Shown: piece after piece, positions 20,516-31,949 of the stretch
Layout: the number at the start of each line of letters is the position of its first letter
How positions within the stretch are numbered: position 1 is the first letter of the stretch
NCBI GenBank assembly: GCA_030762175.1
Contig: CM060834.1
Location: forward strand, 32,982,501-33,046,500
From: Metallyticus violacea
Lineage: Eukaryota > Arthropoda > Insecta > Mantodea > Metallyticidae
Length of the DNA: 64,000 nt
Direction of reading: 5' to 3'
Notes under the pieces: model-generated
Seen by the model: only the letters and a program-made list of their open reading frames with translations
The model's database searches: none
Told to the model about the DNA's origin: nothing
Made by a program: the position numbers and the translations under genes

Positions 20516-22280
20516 CTGGAAAAGAAAAGATTGCATTACTCTTTGAAACACCTGTACTCCAGAGAAAAATGCACTCATGAAAATTCTAACTCATTAGAGG
20601 CTCTCAGTTTCAATAGATTAAAGTGATTTAAATAAGTATTCATCAGATTGCAGTATAAGTATAATGGAGACAGATAATTTTCATTTATCTTTTTAAATAT
20701 ACAGTATATTCACTAAAGTCAATACGAGGTTTCAAAACGATTTATTGATATTAATCATATACATTAAATATTTGGAACACACGCTAAACAAGAGGCCGAC
20801 TTTTAACAAATTTTTGTTTTCCTTATTAGCGAAATTCGACGTAGCTTAACTGTATACACATCAATAGTGCTACCATATAGACGGATAAACGCTCTGCTCA
20901 TGCCATCTGCAGTGTCCGGAGCTATGGGGTCCTGCATGATTCACTGAGAGACTGGCTGCTGCACACTGTGATAACAAGTAATGAGGCTGGTGGAAGATAA
21001 GGGAGCATTTGGGTAGCTAATCACTTGAGTAACACTTCTTCCTATTCAATTCCAATTTTCTTATTTGTAGTCTGATGTCCTCTTACAAATTATATTTACT
21101 CTTGCGTTAAGTGCATTTTTGAGCTTGCTATGGTAGGACGCTATTGTTAACGAAATAAATTCATGAATTCATGGCCTTATTTGACTTTCTACAAATTTAT
21201 CTACCTCTATTATTTTCTTTCTTTCGTTCCATTTTCCTGGTTATCAACATTTTAACATACCAATAGCCATTCTAGCTGAATTTATAACATTATATGATAA
21301 TCCATGTATTCTTTCATGTATATTAAATATTGCGTGTACGCAGTTTCACTAGCCTAACCATGCAAAGGGCGGCGCATTGTAACACCGGAAAACGTTTTTT
21401 TAGATGTGGAGGAAGTGACTATTGACAAAATTAAAATATTTCAAAAATTGTATTAAATGATTTACTTAATATTACTATAAAATATTCCGTTTTACACGAC
21501 TCCAAAATGTAAGTGAAATAACTTTATATCGAAAGGTTCACCGTACTCGAAACGCGCACAAAACTCATGTAAGACAACTCTTACTGCATCGGTATCCCAC
21601 GTTTGTGACAAGCAGGGTCGAAATTTAAGAGTTTCGTTTTCTTTGAAGCTGCATCTTGTTCTGTGTAATGTTAAAGGTATTCTGTTTCTGCTCTTTCAAA
21701 TGATAATATAAACAATATATACTCAGAACCCAACTATCAGTTTGAAATGGTTGGCAGGTGTCTTAAGCAATAGGCCAGCAGAAACACCAAAGAGGACAAA
21801 ATGAATGCTGAGGATGTAACCAGTGGACAAGGCAACCTACAAATGATACTCTTGTTGTTGGTGGTTCTGGGGAACTCGGCTCTGCCCTTTCCAGAGAGTC
21901 AGATGTTTACCCAGCAGCAAATTTCTCTTGAGCAAAGCTACAACATTTGATAAGTTGTTGGACTATCGCACACACAATTGCAGATATTCAAGAACATGAA
22001 CTCAGAGCTGCTGCATATATCATTAAACAGAAGCTGTTACCTATACACTAGGAAGCATTAGTATTGAAGGTAGATTGCGGTGCCCGAAAGAAACAGGTTT
22101 CTTGCCTGTACTACTTGAGCTATCGATTCATCTTCGCAGAGGGGACTTTTGAAAGTTCAAGAATTAGACACAAACGCAATAGATTCTTTATGTCTGCTGG
22201 TATTATTTTTATTTTGTTCTTTCTGTTTCTTATTTTGTAACACTGATTTGATATATTCATTATGCATATTCATATTCGCA

Positions 22281-22329
<49 letters not shown>

Positions 22330-22549
22330 TCACAGATCAACTGTGAGCATTAGCCCAGTAACAGAATGTGAGATTGGCGAGGTTATGCAGTCTTATTAAT
22401 AGACATTTAAGTTGACTGAAACGATGATGAGCCAGGGAATCATGATGCTAGAGTTGCTTGTCATTTGTACTTACAGGATATGGGAAAACTCCGAATAAAC
22501 CTATCCAGACAACTGAACCCAACCCAAATTCGAATTCGCTCTTACTGCC
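20516..22549. other. Region upstream of the NRF-6-like gene, no gene seen
   Basis: Should contain the 5' non-coding exon and promoter of the minus-strand gene, but I cannot identify them. There is an (ATT)n repeat at about 22288-22330. Bases 21740-22150 carry short broken frames with no family match. Confidence 0.6.
22288..22330. repeat. (ATT)n microsatellite
   Basis: About 14 perfect ATT units. Confidence 0.96.
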
Positions 22550-22770
22550 CAGGACCGATGGATATTTTTCGGGCCTAAACATTCCAAGTATGGCTTCCTT
22601 CGGAAGGAAAGTAAAGCCATGGGTTCCGTGTTGTAGATTTACGGCACGTAAAAGAACTCGAGCCTCACAGAAGAGACCTCTGAGCAAAATTTATCAGCCG
22701 TTTCACACCCTGAAGTGAATGAGACGCTATTGGCCAGGAATGTTAAAGAGCATCCGTAAATAAACCAAAT
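22550..22770 (+). mobile_element. SINE-B copy, tRNA head missing
   Basis: Starts aggaccgatggatatttttc and has ccaagtatggcttccttcgg, tttacggcacgtaaaagaac, gacctctgagcaaaatttat and the tail catccgtaaataaacc. The preceding 70 bp (B-box-like ccaaattcgaattcg) match the reverse complement of 19840-19910. Confidence 0.85.
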
Positions 22771-22841
22771 GAACAACGCGTTTACTTACGAACCAGACCT
22801 TCTACTCCAACAACACGGATATGGACTATTATTACCCGCAA

Positions 22842-23919
22842 GGCCTGTAGTATAAAGAGTTAACTTAAAAAAAACCATTAGTTATGTTTAACTTGGATAA
22901 TTTGGTTGTTAAACATTAATCTAAGATTGTTTCGTCTTAGTCTTAATCTCAAATTAAATCTATCTCGTGAAATCTCTCAAGTTAAAGCACTAATTAGAGT
23001 TTAATAATTGTTAAATAGAACATTTCTCGGAGTCAGAAACATAACAATTTCATTGATAAATAAAATGCAGAGTAACATTTATTTTAATTTTATGTAGATA
23101 AAGTTTTTTTCAATATTTCACTTTTCATTTCTTCGTATTGCAGAGTTGCGTTCATTTATAGGTAATGCCATGCTAACTTTACGAGCGGTACATTGTACAT
23201 ATTTCTGATTATTTATACATTTCGTTCGATGATGAATTTCACTGTGCTCCTCATGCATATCATGAGAGAGAAAAATTCATTCCTAGAACTGAATGACAAA
23301 AAATTCAAAATGTGATCTCGCTTAGCAAAAGATGTCGAAGAACTGCAACAGATGTTACGTCCCCGATTACAATCACAAACTAAGCGAAATCGCGCTTTGA
23401 ATTCGATGTTAATGATACTAATAAATTTAAGGTTCCATGCAAAAGGAAACTTCCTGGAGTTTTAGGTGCTAAAGATTGCATACGCATGGGGATGATAATG
23501 CAGAAGTATTAAGAATACTTTGGTAATTTCCCCCCATGTGCGTTCTTTATATTTATTTGAGATGAAATCTATTTTCAATTATTTCCTTATATTTTAGCAC
23601 CAGATCAATAATAATATCCTTTTCACGTTTGCGAAGATTTGCCGTTCGCATTCGCTTTGATTTTTCCCCATCCGTGTCAGAAGACAAGGCGGAAAAAGTG
23701 AATAATTTTCTCAGGTGAGAGAGTTTAATATACCTCTAAACACGAATTTCTCTATTGTTTCGCGATGTTGCCATAGGTTCTATGGTTAGTGCACACCTGA
23801 GATTACATAGTTTGAGGTTATTTTTAATCAACAGAAATGACGATTAGCCTTTAGTTAACTTTTAAATCGCGGTTAAAAGTAATCTCCAATTAGCAACTTT
23901 TATACAACCGGCCCTTAAG
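22842..23919 (+). mobile_element. Harbinger-like element copy 1, internally deleted
   Basis: Bounded by imperfect inverted repeats: ggcctgtagtataaagagtt on the left, and the reverse complement of the right end, aagggccggttgtataaaag. The interior encodes N-terminal Harbinger-type nuclease sequence in broken frames: DVEELQQMLRPRLQSQTKRN, then RALNSM and LRFHAKGNFLE. It then jumps to VLGAKDC, the position of the first catalytic Asp (VLGAIDGTHI in the relative at 51.5 kb). The rest of the nuclease is deleted. Homologous to the minus-strand copy at 50954-52330. Confidence 0.75.
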
Positions 23920-24338
23920 GTATCAGTGATAACCACTAAGTGAGGAATACTACACCGGTTGGTGCTAGTGCATATGTCGCAATAGTAAAGAGGTGGCGGA
24001 TCCAATTTCGATGTCAGCGCCATGCGTTAAAATGTTTCCCAGTCTACAAGAACAAAATAATGAACAAATACAACATTTAGGATGAAGGCTTGGCAATGGG
24101 TGATGATGGAAAAGATCGCATTTCTTTTGTAAAAGGCCGGAATAGTTAAGGCTTAACAAGTAGAAGGAGATGAAAAGAGTATCCACGAGGCCAATCACAT
24201 AAAAAATGTCTGATGTGAGCTACTTAAAATGGAAGCAAGCGTTGGTGTATTCAAATGTGACTGCAAAACTAGTTTTGGAAATGATAAATAAGACGCATAT
24301 ACTGAGGGTGCCAAAAATGTATACACATTTTCATAGTA
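23920..24338. other. No feature seen
   Basis: 419 bp between the Harbinger relic and a SINE-A; short frames only. The first 9 bp of the SINE target duplication lie at 24330-24338. Confidence 0.6.
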
Positions 24339-24624
24339 GACACCCGCACGGGTGGCCGAGGTCATTAAGGCGCGGAGTGGTGAGCGGAGGTCTGGGGTTC
24401 CAATCCCGCCATGACCGTCCTCCCTGAGTGAGGATTTTTCCAGGTTTTCCCCAGTCCTCATAAATGGCAAATGCCGGGGGGAGGGTACCCTAAACTTAAG
24501 CCTAGAACGATTCCTTCCTTAAAAAAAAAATCCTTTCCCAAAATATCATTTCATTTCATGTATCATCAGTGTCCATCGCCTGTGGTGCCTTTGTAGCAAA
24601 AAAATGGGCGTTAAACACCATTCA
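24339..24624 (+). mobile_element. SINE-A full copy with 9-bp target-site duplication
   Basis: Complete head (ggtggccgaggtcattaagg, B box ggggttccaatccc), body and tail (atgggcgttaaacaccattc). Exact flanks ttcatagta at 24330-24338 and 24625-24633. Confidence 0.93.
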
Positions 24625-24842
24625 TTCATAGTACAAATCTATTTAATAGATTTCAAAGTTGGACCGAAAAACAACAGCAATGTGTAGTATGATGTTTTGT
24701 AAACAGATGTGACTCACACATTATGATAGCGTTGCAACGTGACATATAAATGAACAATTAACAAATGAAGCCAAGATTATCATATGATGTTCCGTAAACA
24801 GAGGTGACTTACATTATGTTATGTTAGCGTTGCTACAACAAA

Positions 24843-25467
24843 ATGGGGCCAAATTATTGTCTGAACAGCGGAAAGCAATTTTGGAGTGGTATTGGTAAAG
24901 CGAGAATGTTGTTGAAATTCAAAGGCAATGAAGACAGAACAGAATCGCCAACGCGAGTAACAATTGAATGCATTCGAGACAAATTCGTACGCTATGTTCA
25001 CAAGGACAGATGTGGGAGACCTCGCACAGCAACAAGCTCCGCCCAATGGCTCCAAGGCACTGGTTAGGACGAAGAGGTCCGATTGAGTTTTCACCGCATT
25101 CTACGGATCTAACTACTTTGGACTTCTACCTATGTTTTTTTTTTTTTGTTTTGTTTTGTTTTGTTTTGTTTGTTTATGGGTGTTCTTTTTACGCCCCGAA
25201 AAATCCATCGGTCCTGGCCGGGATCGAATTCGCGATCTCAGGTTTAGGAGGCAAGTGTAGTTACCACTACCTCCATGACCGATTCTACTTATGGGGAACT
25301 CTTAAGGATGTTGCATAGCGTAGAAAATCGGCTACACTGGCAGCACTTCGGGAAGAAATTGAAACGGCATGTGCAGTAATCACTGAGGACACTTTCGTAA
25401 ACGTTGCTCAGTCAGTAGCTCAACGTACTCAGGAGTGTATCGACGCCTATGGTGGGCATTTTTTATA
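24843..25467 (+). pseudogene. Tc1/DDE_3-like transposase relic split by a SINE-B
   Basis: The N-terminal part reads LLKFKGNEDRTESPTRVTIE and CIRDKFVRYVHKDRCGRPRT, the HTH region of a Tc1-like transposase found in many insects. An internal deletion then joins it to RHWLGRRGPIEF and DLTTLDFYL (DLTPLDFYLWG block, with the late catalytic Asp region). The reading is interrupted at 25135-25282 by SINE-B. It resumes with GTLKDVA, a stop, and RRKSATLAALREEIETACAV through AYGGHF. Apart from one stop at about 25315 the last part is remarkably clean. Confidence 0.85.
25135..25282 (-). mobile_element. SINE-B, internally shortened, inserted into a transposase relic
   Basis: On the minus strand: ggtcatggaggtagtggtaa (A box region), B box aattcgatccc, gatggatttttcggggcgta, then a short body and a (AAAAC)n/A-rich tail. 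The duplication ttctacctatg at 25124-25134 recurs as ttctacttatg at 25283-25293 (one mismatch). The body is much shorter than in full copies. Confidence 0.9.
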
Positions 25468-25469
25468 AC

Positions 25470-26059
25470 TTTTGTAACTGTTGTAACTGAAAAAGTCTAA
25501 GATAATTAGTGCTCATCATTTTCTGCTTGTATGAATTCAGTTTTATTATGTTAACACTGTTTTTTTTTTCTTCTTCTTTGCTTGAAGTGTGTATATATAT
25601 TTTTGGCACACTCTGTGCAAATCGTTTTGTCCTTGATATCTAAGGATTTTGCATAGCTTCTGTCAGCTTAACAATTTGCAGTTATGCTTTTGGCTAGCAT
25701 TTCATGATTTAGATTAATATTTCTCGACAAAATTTTAAAAACTGTGCTGAAAATGCATAGTGGAACGCAGTAGACTTAACACGTTAAATTTTTTAACAGC
25801 ATTGTAACGCAAGATGTTGGTGTTTTTTATTAAAATCTGTTGAAAAAATCGTCCCCTAGTCTACCAAGATTATTTCGGCGCACTCCGGTTAGTTATTGAA
25901 CATTAAATTGCACGGTAACTTTCTCAACACAAGTTGGAATTGCATGCTGGCTATTTATATAGACTGTTTGTTGTTGGGTTACAATGTTACAATGATCGAG
26001 AAGTGGAAGAAAGAAGAATCGCTTGAAGACATGTGCTAAAGTTGAGGTGTCAGTAAAGC
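25470..26059. other. No gene seen
   Basis: AT-rich with T-runs; probably partly the 3' flank of the Tc1-like relic. Confidence 0.55.
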
Positions 26060-26118
26060 GCTCGCCTAAAGTTTGCAAACGAGTTGCTGAACTTGACATT
26101 CCACAATCGACTCTTTTC
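26060..26118 (+). pseudogene. Short HTH-like fragment of a Tc1-type transposase
   Basis: KRSPKVCKRVAELDIPQSTL followed by FDW matches the 'RSP-xKSxRRxAxELxIPxSTVxxV' helix-turn-helix of Tc1-like transposases. It ends where a SINE-B begins. Confidence 0.45.
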
Positions 26119-26124
26119 GATTGG

Positions 26125-26342
26125 CCCGGATCGATGGATTTTTTTCGGGCGTAAAAATCCAAAGGCTTCCTTCGGAAGGGAAGTAAAGCCGTGGGTCCCG
26201 TGTCGTACATTTATGGCACGAAAAAGAACCTCAAGCTTGAAAGAAGAGACCTCTGAGCAAAATTTGTCGGCCGTTTCATGTCCTGAACTGAATGGGGTGC
26301 TGTTGATCTGAGATGTAAGAACGTCCATAAATAAAACAAATC
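26125..26342 (+). mobile_element. SINE-B copy without its head
   Basis: Starts cccggatcgatggatttttt and has gcttccttcggaagggaagt, gtacatttatggcacgaaaa, cctctgagcaaaatttgtcg and tail gtccataaataaaac. No clear duplication. Confidence 0.88.
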
Positions 26343-26705
26343 AAAATCACGTGGACATTGCACCTACTTTGTCCAAACTATCATTCACTATTTTCATAGC
26401 ATTAAAATAATCTTTATAAAACATCATGCAGGAATCCAAAGGCCTCAAAGTTATGGAATAGTTTTTGGAGGCATGGCAATATCAGAAATTACATGGAAAT
26501 CCCTTATTTTTTTAAGTGATTTAAGAACACGTCGTTTTTAACGTTTAAAACGAGTTTATTAAGATGATGAAATATTTGCACATAAGTTTGCTCAGTTAAT
26601 GAAGGGCGGTGCCCCGGCTTTTAACATGAAATGGAAGTGTACGAAAACTTGACACACTAACAATTCTTTATTTTGTTTAATAGTTTATAATGATGCGTGA
26701 TATGA

Positions 26706-26820
26706 AGTTTAGGGTATTTCCCCGGCATTTGCCATGAAAACCTGGAAAAACCTCAGTCAGGTAGTTTAGTCCTGGGGGAATTCCAAATGCGGACCCCCAA
26801 TTCACAAGTTCTTGCTTTAG
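26706..26820 (-). mobile_element. SINE-A fragment, middle part
   Basis: Minus strand carries ctgactgaggtttttccagg, ggcaaatgccggggaaatac and cctaaacttc; the head is degraded and the tail missing. Confidence 0.75.
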
Positions 26821-27180
26821 AAAACTGGACCATACATTTCTTTTGACTTCACCTTCAAGCTCAGAAGTTTAAAAAGTCCTGAAAGATGCAAAACGATCAA
26901 AACTGCAACGAAAACAGCAAACTTCTTTAAAATACTCATTTTTTATAAAAATTCGTTATTGTAATCTGAATTGTGTGTGATATATCAGAAAAAAGAATAT
27001 TTCATCAACTTTTAAACCGTACTTTAGAGCAAAGATATACAGTATGAGACCTCTAGCAGTCTGATTATTTGCCATTTATTATTACAATAATTTTTGCTTA
27101 CTACTTATTGAAATTTTAAAGAACAAAGAGAACATTTACTCTTTTTTTATATGCCTGCTCCTGAACTTGTGGCATTTATT

Positions 27181-27456
27181 GTTGATATTTTTTATTTACG
27201 GGTGCTATTTAACATCTCAGGTCACCAACGTTCCGTTCAATTGAGGGTGTAAAAGGACCGATAAATTTTGCTCAGAGGCTCTTCTTTCAGACCTGAGGTT
27301 CTTTTATGTGCCCTAAATCTACGACTTGGGACCAACGACTTTACTTCCCTTCCAAAGGAAGCCATACTTTGGAGTTTTACGTCCGAAAAAAATCCATCGA
27401 CCCTGGGATTGAACCCGCGATCTTGGGGGCTACCAAGCAAGTATGGTTCCTACTAG
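27181..27456 (-). mobile_element. SINE-B near-complete copy with 16-bp target-site duplication
   Basis: Minus strand: ctagtaggaaccatacttgc (decayed A box), B box gggttcaatccc, body, and tail gcacccgtaaataaaaaata. Flanks acttgtggcatttatt (27165-27180) and acttgtggcatctatt (27457-27472) differ at one base. Confidence 0.92.
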
Positions 27457-28334
27457 ACTTGTGGCATCTATTCACCTTGTATTTGGGTAGTTTACGAGAG
27501 CAAGTGCAATAACCAGCCCTGAATTTACCATGATTTGTCATTAGTATACCATAAATGTTTTACTGATATCCTTCATTGTGAAAGTGCGCGTAATAGTTGA
27601 AAGTATAGGCATTTTACGAGTGCATAATATTGTCATCCAATAGGCTTACTGAACTTGTGACAATATCCTACACGAAAATTTGCACATGGAAAATTTAGGC
27701 GAGTGATGGATGCGCAATTATTGACTGTGGTAATAAAAACATGCTAAAAGTCTTTTCAATGCATTGTTCAGCGATGCCCCATTGCAAGTAATGATACAGG
27801 GATATGCAAAGTTTTCTCGATGTTATATGAATGAAAATAAAGATTTAAAAATTGCAATAACAAGCATATAATCAATAGTTGACAATAAATGTCGTTGGCT
27901 GATGCTTGCTGCCAGCGATCTATTAAATGAGTACCGCTGCTCTAAATGATTCGTGTTGCGGTAATGATGATAGCAATTTGTTACTCATTAGCAACTAATC
28001 AAGTAGAGTAGTGTGGGGCAAAAGTACGTGCTGGGTAAGAGTACGCACAAGGGATATTTATAAGAAACCGCCATGCAGTTGGTAGCACTACATGCTGTTG
28101 GATAGCTAACATGGCCGATAGCTTCTCTTCTTAGTTTCGTCGCGCTGATGTATTTCATATTTAAACTATGAGGTAAGATTGAATATCACACATCTCGATG
28201 TTAATTTTAGGAGTTTTGGAAGTGTGTTTGGCCTATGTAAAATCTAAAATCTGTAATACAGTACTATGCCAATTTATTGGCTATTTTCTGTAATAACATG
28301 TCTTACCTTAGTCATTGAATGAACATAAGTACAG

Positions 28335-29552
28335 ATGGCAGCACAACCTGGGAAATGTTTCAGAAGACAATGGGGCAAGAGTACGAACTGTAGGGTGGGG
28401 CAAAAGTACGCATGCGTACTTTTGCCCCACTCTTGTATTTATATGTGTAATTACAGAGTTCTTAATATGGATGAGTCAGGAATCAGTACTGTCCCTAACA
28501 AGACTCCTAAAGTTGTCTCACCTACTGGCAAGAAAGCCGTTGGAAAAATAGTTTCTGCAGAAAGAGGAAATTTAACAGCTGTTATTTGTGCAGTCAGTGC
28601 CAGTGGAAATTATGTTTCCCCAGCCACAATATTTGCTAGAAAGAGAGCTAAACAAGAACTTATGCATGGAGCTTCACCAGGTGCGATCATGATGTGCTCA
28701 GACAGTGGATACATCAATAGTGATTTATTTGTTGAATGGCTGACGCATTTTCAGAAGCATGTAAGGGGAAACATTGAGAACCCAATACTTCTAGTGCTAG
28801 ATAATCACACGTCGCATTTAAACTTGCAAACAATAGTGTTCTGCAGACAGAATGGGATTCATCTTCTGTCTATTCCTCCCCATACCTCACATAAGTTGCA
28901 GCCTCTCGACAGATCGTTCTTCAAGCCATTAAAAGACCTTTATTCTGCAATGTGTGACAAATGGTTACTAAATAACCCAGGACGCGTCATAACGCAATTT
29001 CAAATTGCAGAGTTGTTTGGTGAAGCTTATGAAAAATGTGCTACAATTGGAAAAGGAATTAAAGGATTTAAGGAGTGTGGGATATATCCAGTGAATAGGC
29101 ACATATTTTCAGAGGAAGATTTTCTGCCCAATTCTGTTACAGATCAAGAGCCTTCAGCCGTTATTACAGAGGAGGCAACAGACAGTGAGGAGCAGTTTTC
29201 AGTTGTCAGGAACAAAATCTCCAATGGGACTGTGGAATCTTCCACTCAAGGAAATGACTGTTCACCTAAAACAATTTTTAAGGCCAAGGAAAGTATTCCT
29301 TTGCCAAAAAGGAAAGACAAACAAATAAGAAGGAAGAGAAGTCAAAGATCAGAAATGCTGACTAGCTCACCCTTTAAAAGGAAGTTGGAAATTAATCAAG
29401 CGATTAAATTATCCAGTGTCTCAAAGGGGGTCAAGTGTGACTTAACAAAATCACATGACAATATGAGGTCCAAAAAAACCAAATGGCATTCAACGACACC
29501 TAAAGCTTCAACTTCAAGTTTGAGAGACAAACTCCACTGTCCAGGATGTTGA
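28335..29552 (+). pseudogene. Pogo-type DDE transposase, N-terminal domains missing, C-terminal frameshift
   Basis: 405-codon open frame. The catalytic triad reads D46 (NMDESG), D156 (ILLVLDNHTSH) and D192 (QPLDRSFFKPLK), a DD35D spacing as in Tigger/jerky-like DDE_1 nucleases. The first 40 or so residues translate the inverted-repeat motif and are unlikely to be protein. A splice acceptor (tgtgtaattacag, ending 28456) just before RVLNMDE suggests the true exon starts there, after an exon that is now lost. The basic linker (LPKRKDKQIRRKRSQRSE) is typical. The frame ends at 29552. A shifted frame open from 29524 continues as DVEPPKEDWIQCQNCGEWWH, EAC and FFCDYC to a stop at about 29666, which is half of a PHD-like zinc finger. 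A one-base (or two-base) indel between 29524 and 29550 therefore separates them. Confidence 0.88.
28395..28430. repeat. Perfect 36-bp palindrome inside the pogo-like element
   Basis: gtggggcaaaagtacgca is followed directly by its exact reverse complement, centred between 28412 and 28413. Each half is a copy of the terminal-repeat motif. It sits immediately upstream of the transposase frame. Confidence 0.98.
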
Positions 29553-30092
29553 ACCACCAAAAGAGGACTGGATTCAGTGCCAAAATTGCGGAGAATGGTG
29601 GCATGAAGCCTGTTCCAGTCATGAGGGAGGCAACAAATTTTTCTGCGACTACTGTAAGAATGATTAAGACTATGAGAAAATACCATATTTTTCATTCATA
29701 TTGTTTAGATAGGTAAATTGTTACTATAATCCTTTAGTTTTATATTAATTATGTTTAATATAAGTCAGCCTATGGTGCTTTGATGTATTCTTATATTGTA
29801 ATTAAAAACATAGTAATAAGCAGCAAAATTAAAAAAATGTGTTTTCTGCGTACTTTTACCCCATATAATGCGTACTTTTGCCCCACATATGGGGTAAAAG
29901 TTCGCATTTGTCACATTTTAATTAAATATTTTTAAAATGTTCTTTTGAATAGAAAGGTATATTTTAACCACTGTTTCTGATAAAATATAGAATGCAAATT
30001 TCATAATAAATAATTCACAAATATCAATCAAATATATACCATTGGACAGGTCTTTAAACCTTAAGTGCGCACTCTTACCCCGCATTACTCTA

Positions 30093-30559
30093 CTGTTCGT
30101 CAAATTATACTAAACAGGCTTGCCTTCGAAAACAGTGGATTTCAAGGCATTTCCCAAGAAATGTGAATATAATGATTCACAAAATTCCATTGAAACAAGG
30201 AAGCCAAAACTCACACGTCACACGATTCCAGTTTGTTACGTGTAGTTTAAGAAACCAGTTTGAGTTTCACTTATGGTAATAGACAAGCATCTCACAAGGC
30301 AATGCCAAGGCTAGAAACTGGAACATGATAGGATTACTGCGTCATTGCGTGGTTTGACAAAAATGCGCGACTATTTCTCGCACCCATATCTTCAAAACCA
30401 CATGATTGTTGGGGTTTCGAAAAAAAGCACTGCACCTAATACAATTGAGATAGGATTACGAATTTGTTTTATTGCATAATACAGCTAAAAAGTTTTTAAG
30501 TGCAGTAAAATGCTGAATGTGTGTGTGTGTGTGTCCTTTATCACTCCACAGATATGAAC
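30093..30559. other. Flank of the pogo-like element, no gene seen
   Basis: Unremarkable; a short (GT)n run at 30516-30533. Confidence 0.55.
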
Positions 30560-30960
30560 AGGATAGTCTTTTTCTTCCCTCACAGCCTCATTACGTCATA
30601 GGTAATGTTTTGTTTCGGTATGCACCTTCATGTCCAGTAAATAGAGAAAGAAGAAAAACTTGGGTGATTCACGTAACTTCACAGAAAAACAATCGCAAGG
30701 AGTTAATCGGGTCAGCGAGGCGACCTAGACAGGAGATGTGATCACTCTCGGTCCATCCAATCCATCTCCTGACCTCCCGATGGAAATGAGGTGGAGCGCC
30801 ATCTTGTGCAATATGAAATCATCTCTGTCCTCATTTAGTTGTGGCAGCAGTCTTTCAGTGACCATACCCAGACAAACTAGTCCTGTTACAGTCTTTTCAG
30901 CCAAGACAAATGGGCCGTAATCTTGGTGAGCTTCTGTGACATGGTACGCTGTTTCCTCCT
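30560..30960 (-). pseudogene. Tc1/DDE_3-like transposase relic, catalytic middle part
   Basis: The minus strand reads AEKTVTGLVCLGMVTERLLP and QLNEDRDDFILHKMALHLIS, then IGRSGDGLDGPRVI. This matches the 'ITGxxYLxMLxxxLLPQL..DFILQQDGAPPH' block before the second catalytic Asp of DDE_3 transposases. The key QQDGAPPH has become HKMALHL, so the Asp is lost. The DLTP-type end is degraded. Not related in sequence to the mariner copies. Confidence 0.75.
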
Positions 30961-31949
30961 ACAAGAGAGATGCCCGTGTTAATGGTAACGGACAGAAATT
31001 ATTGATGCTTGCGAATAAAAAGTAGCTTCTTCTTCGCCGCCATGTTGCAAACGCTGATACGTTACTGCTGAATTTCGGTTAGCAAAGAACAAGAAATTGA
31101 TGCATCGATAATAGTCTTTACCCATATTCGCAAAACCCCGATCATTTTGGAAAGTCCAGTACCTAAACCAAATAAAACGTTATATCTGCAGAGTACCTGA
31201 AATACAAAAAAGTACGTCACGCAAGGACTACGTAAACTAAGCGTATTCCTCATAGAGTTGAATAACCTTTAAAAGAAATATTGTAAAATCCAATTAGACC
31301 TTATTAATTAATGAAATGAAATAAGTTATAGCATTACTGTGTGGTATTAGGGGAACAAAAATAGAATGCTTGCAACCTCTAAGTATTACAAAAGAGAAAC
31401 CACATTTTTAGAATTATCGTTATTGTTATTATTATTAAACTATTGTATACTATTAATTAAATTAAATATATGACGACTGATTAGACAAACTATACTGTGT
31501 GGGTAGTTTTAAACATTACCATGTTTAAAAACTGAGCCCTTGGTATCATTTTACATTCACTAAATAGAGAGAAATAACAGAAAGTTTCGAGTTACATTGT
31601 GTATTTAAATGATGTTCATATGATCAATAAAAAAAATGTTACAATTCCGAAACAAATGCAATGTACAAAGGAAATAAAACAATCGAAAGTTACATAGATT
31701 TTCATTGCCTTTAAAATTTCATTTAATTAATCCAATTGTAGTTAAAAAATGTAACACAAACTTTTCCTGAAAGTTATTACAGAGCGTTCTTACATATAAC
31801 CATAATTCTCACACACATAGTTTAATATTTCACAGCTGCTATCTTCACGACCAAGCTTTTGTTAAATATAAAACATATGCACCATTATAATAACAGTTTA
31901 AATACTCAATTAATTTCTCATTTTATTTTAAAACAATACAATGAAAATT
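30961..31949. other. No gene seen
   Basis: AT-rich, only short frames. Confidence 0.6.

Larger units (their letters stand above)
26343..28013. other. Intergenic DNA with SINE pieces only
   Basis: Apart from the SINE-A fragment (26706-26820) and SINE-B (27181-27456) I see no gene or element. Confidence 0.6.
28016..30090 (+). mobile_element. Pogo/Tigger-like DNA transposon with TIRs and TA target site
   Basis: Left end gagtagtgtggggcaaaagt and right end (reverse complement) gagtaatgcggggtaagagt form terminal inverted repeats, both bordered by TA (28014-28015 and 30091-30092). Length 2075 bp. Inside lie a 405-codon frame with a pogo-type DDE nuclease and nine copies of a 16-bp motif near GGGGCAAAAGTACGCA. 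The element is shorter than an autonomous pogo (no N-terminal CENP-B/HTH domains are visible) and its frame is broken near the C terminus, so it is likely inactive alone. It is the least decayed protein-coding element in the window. Confidence 0.9.
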
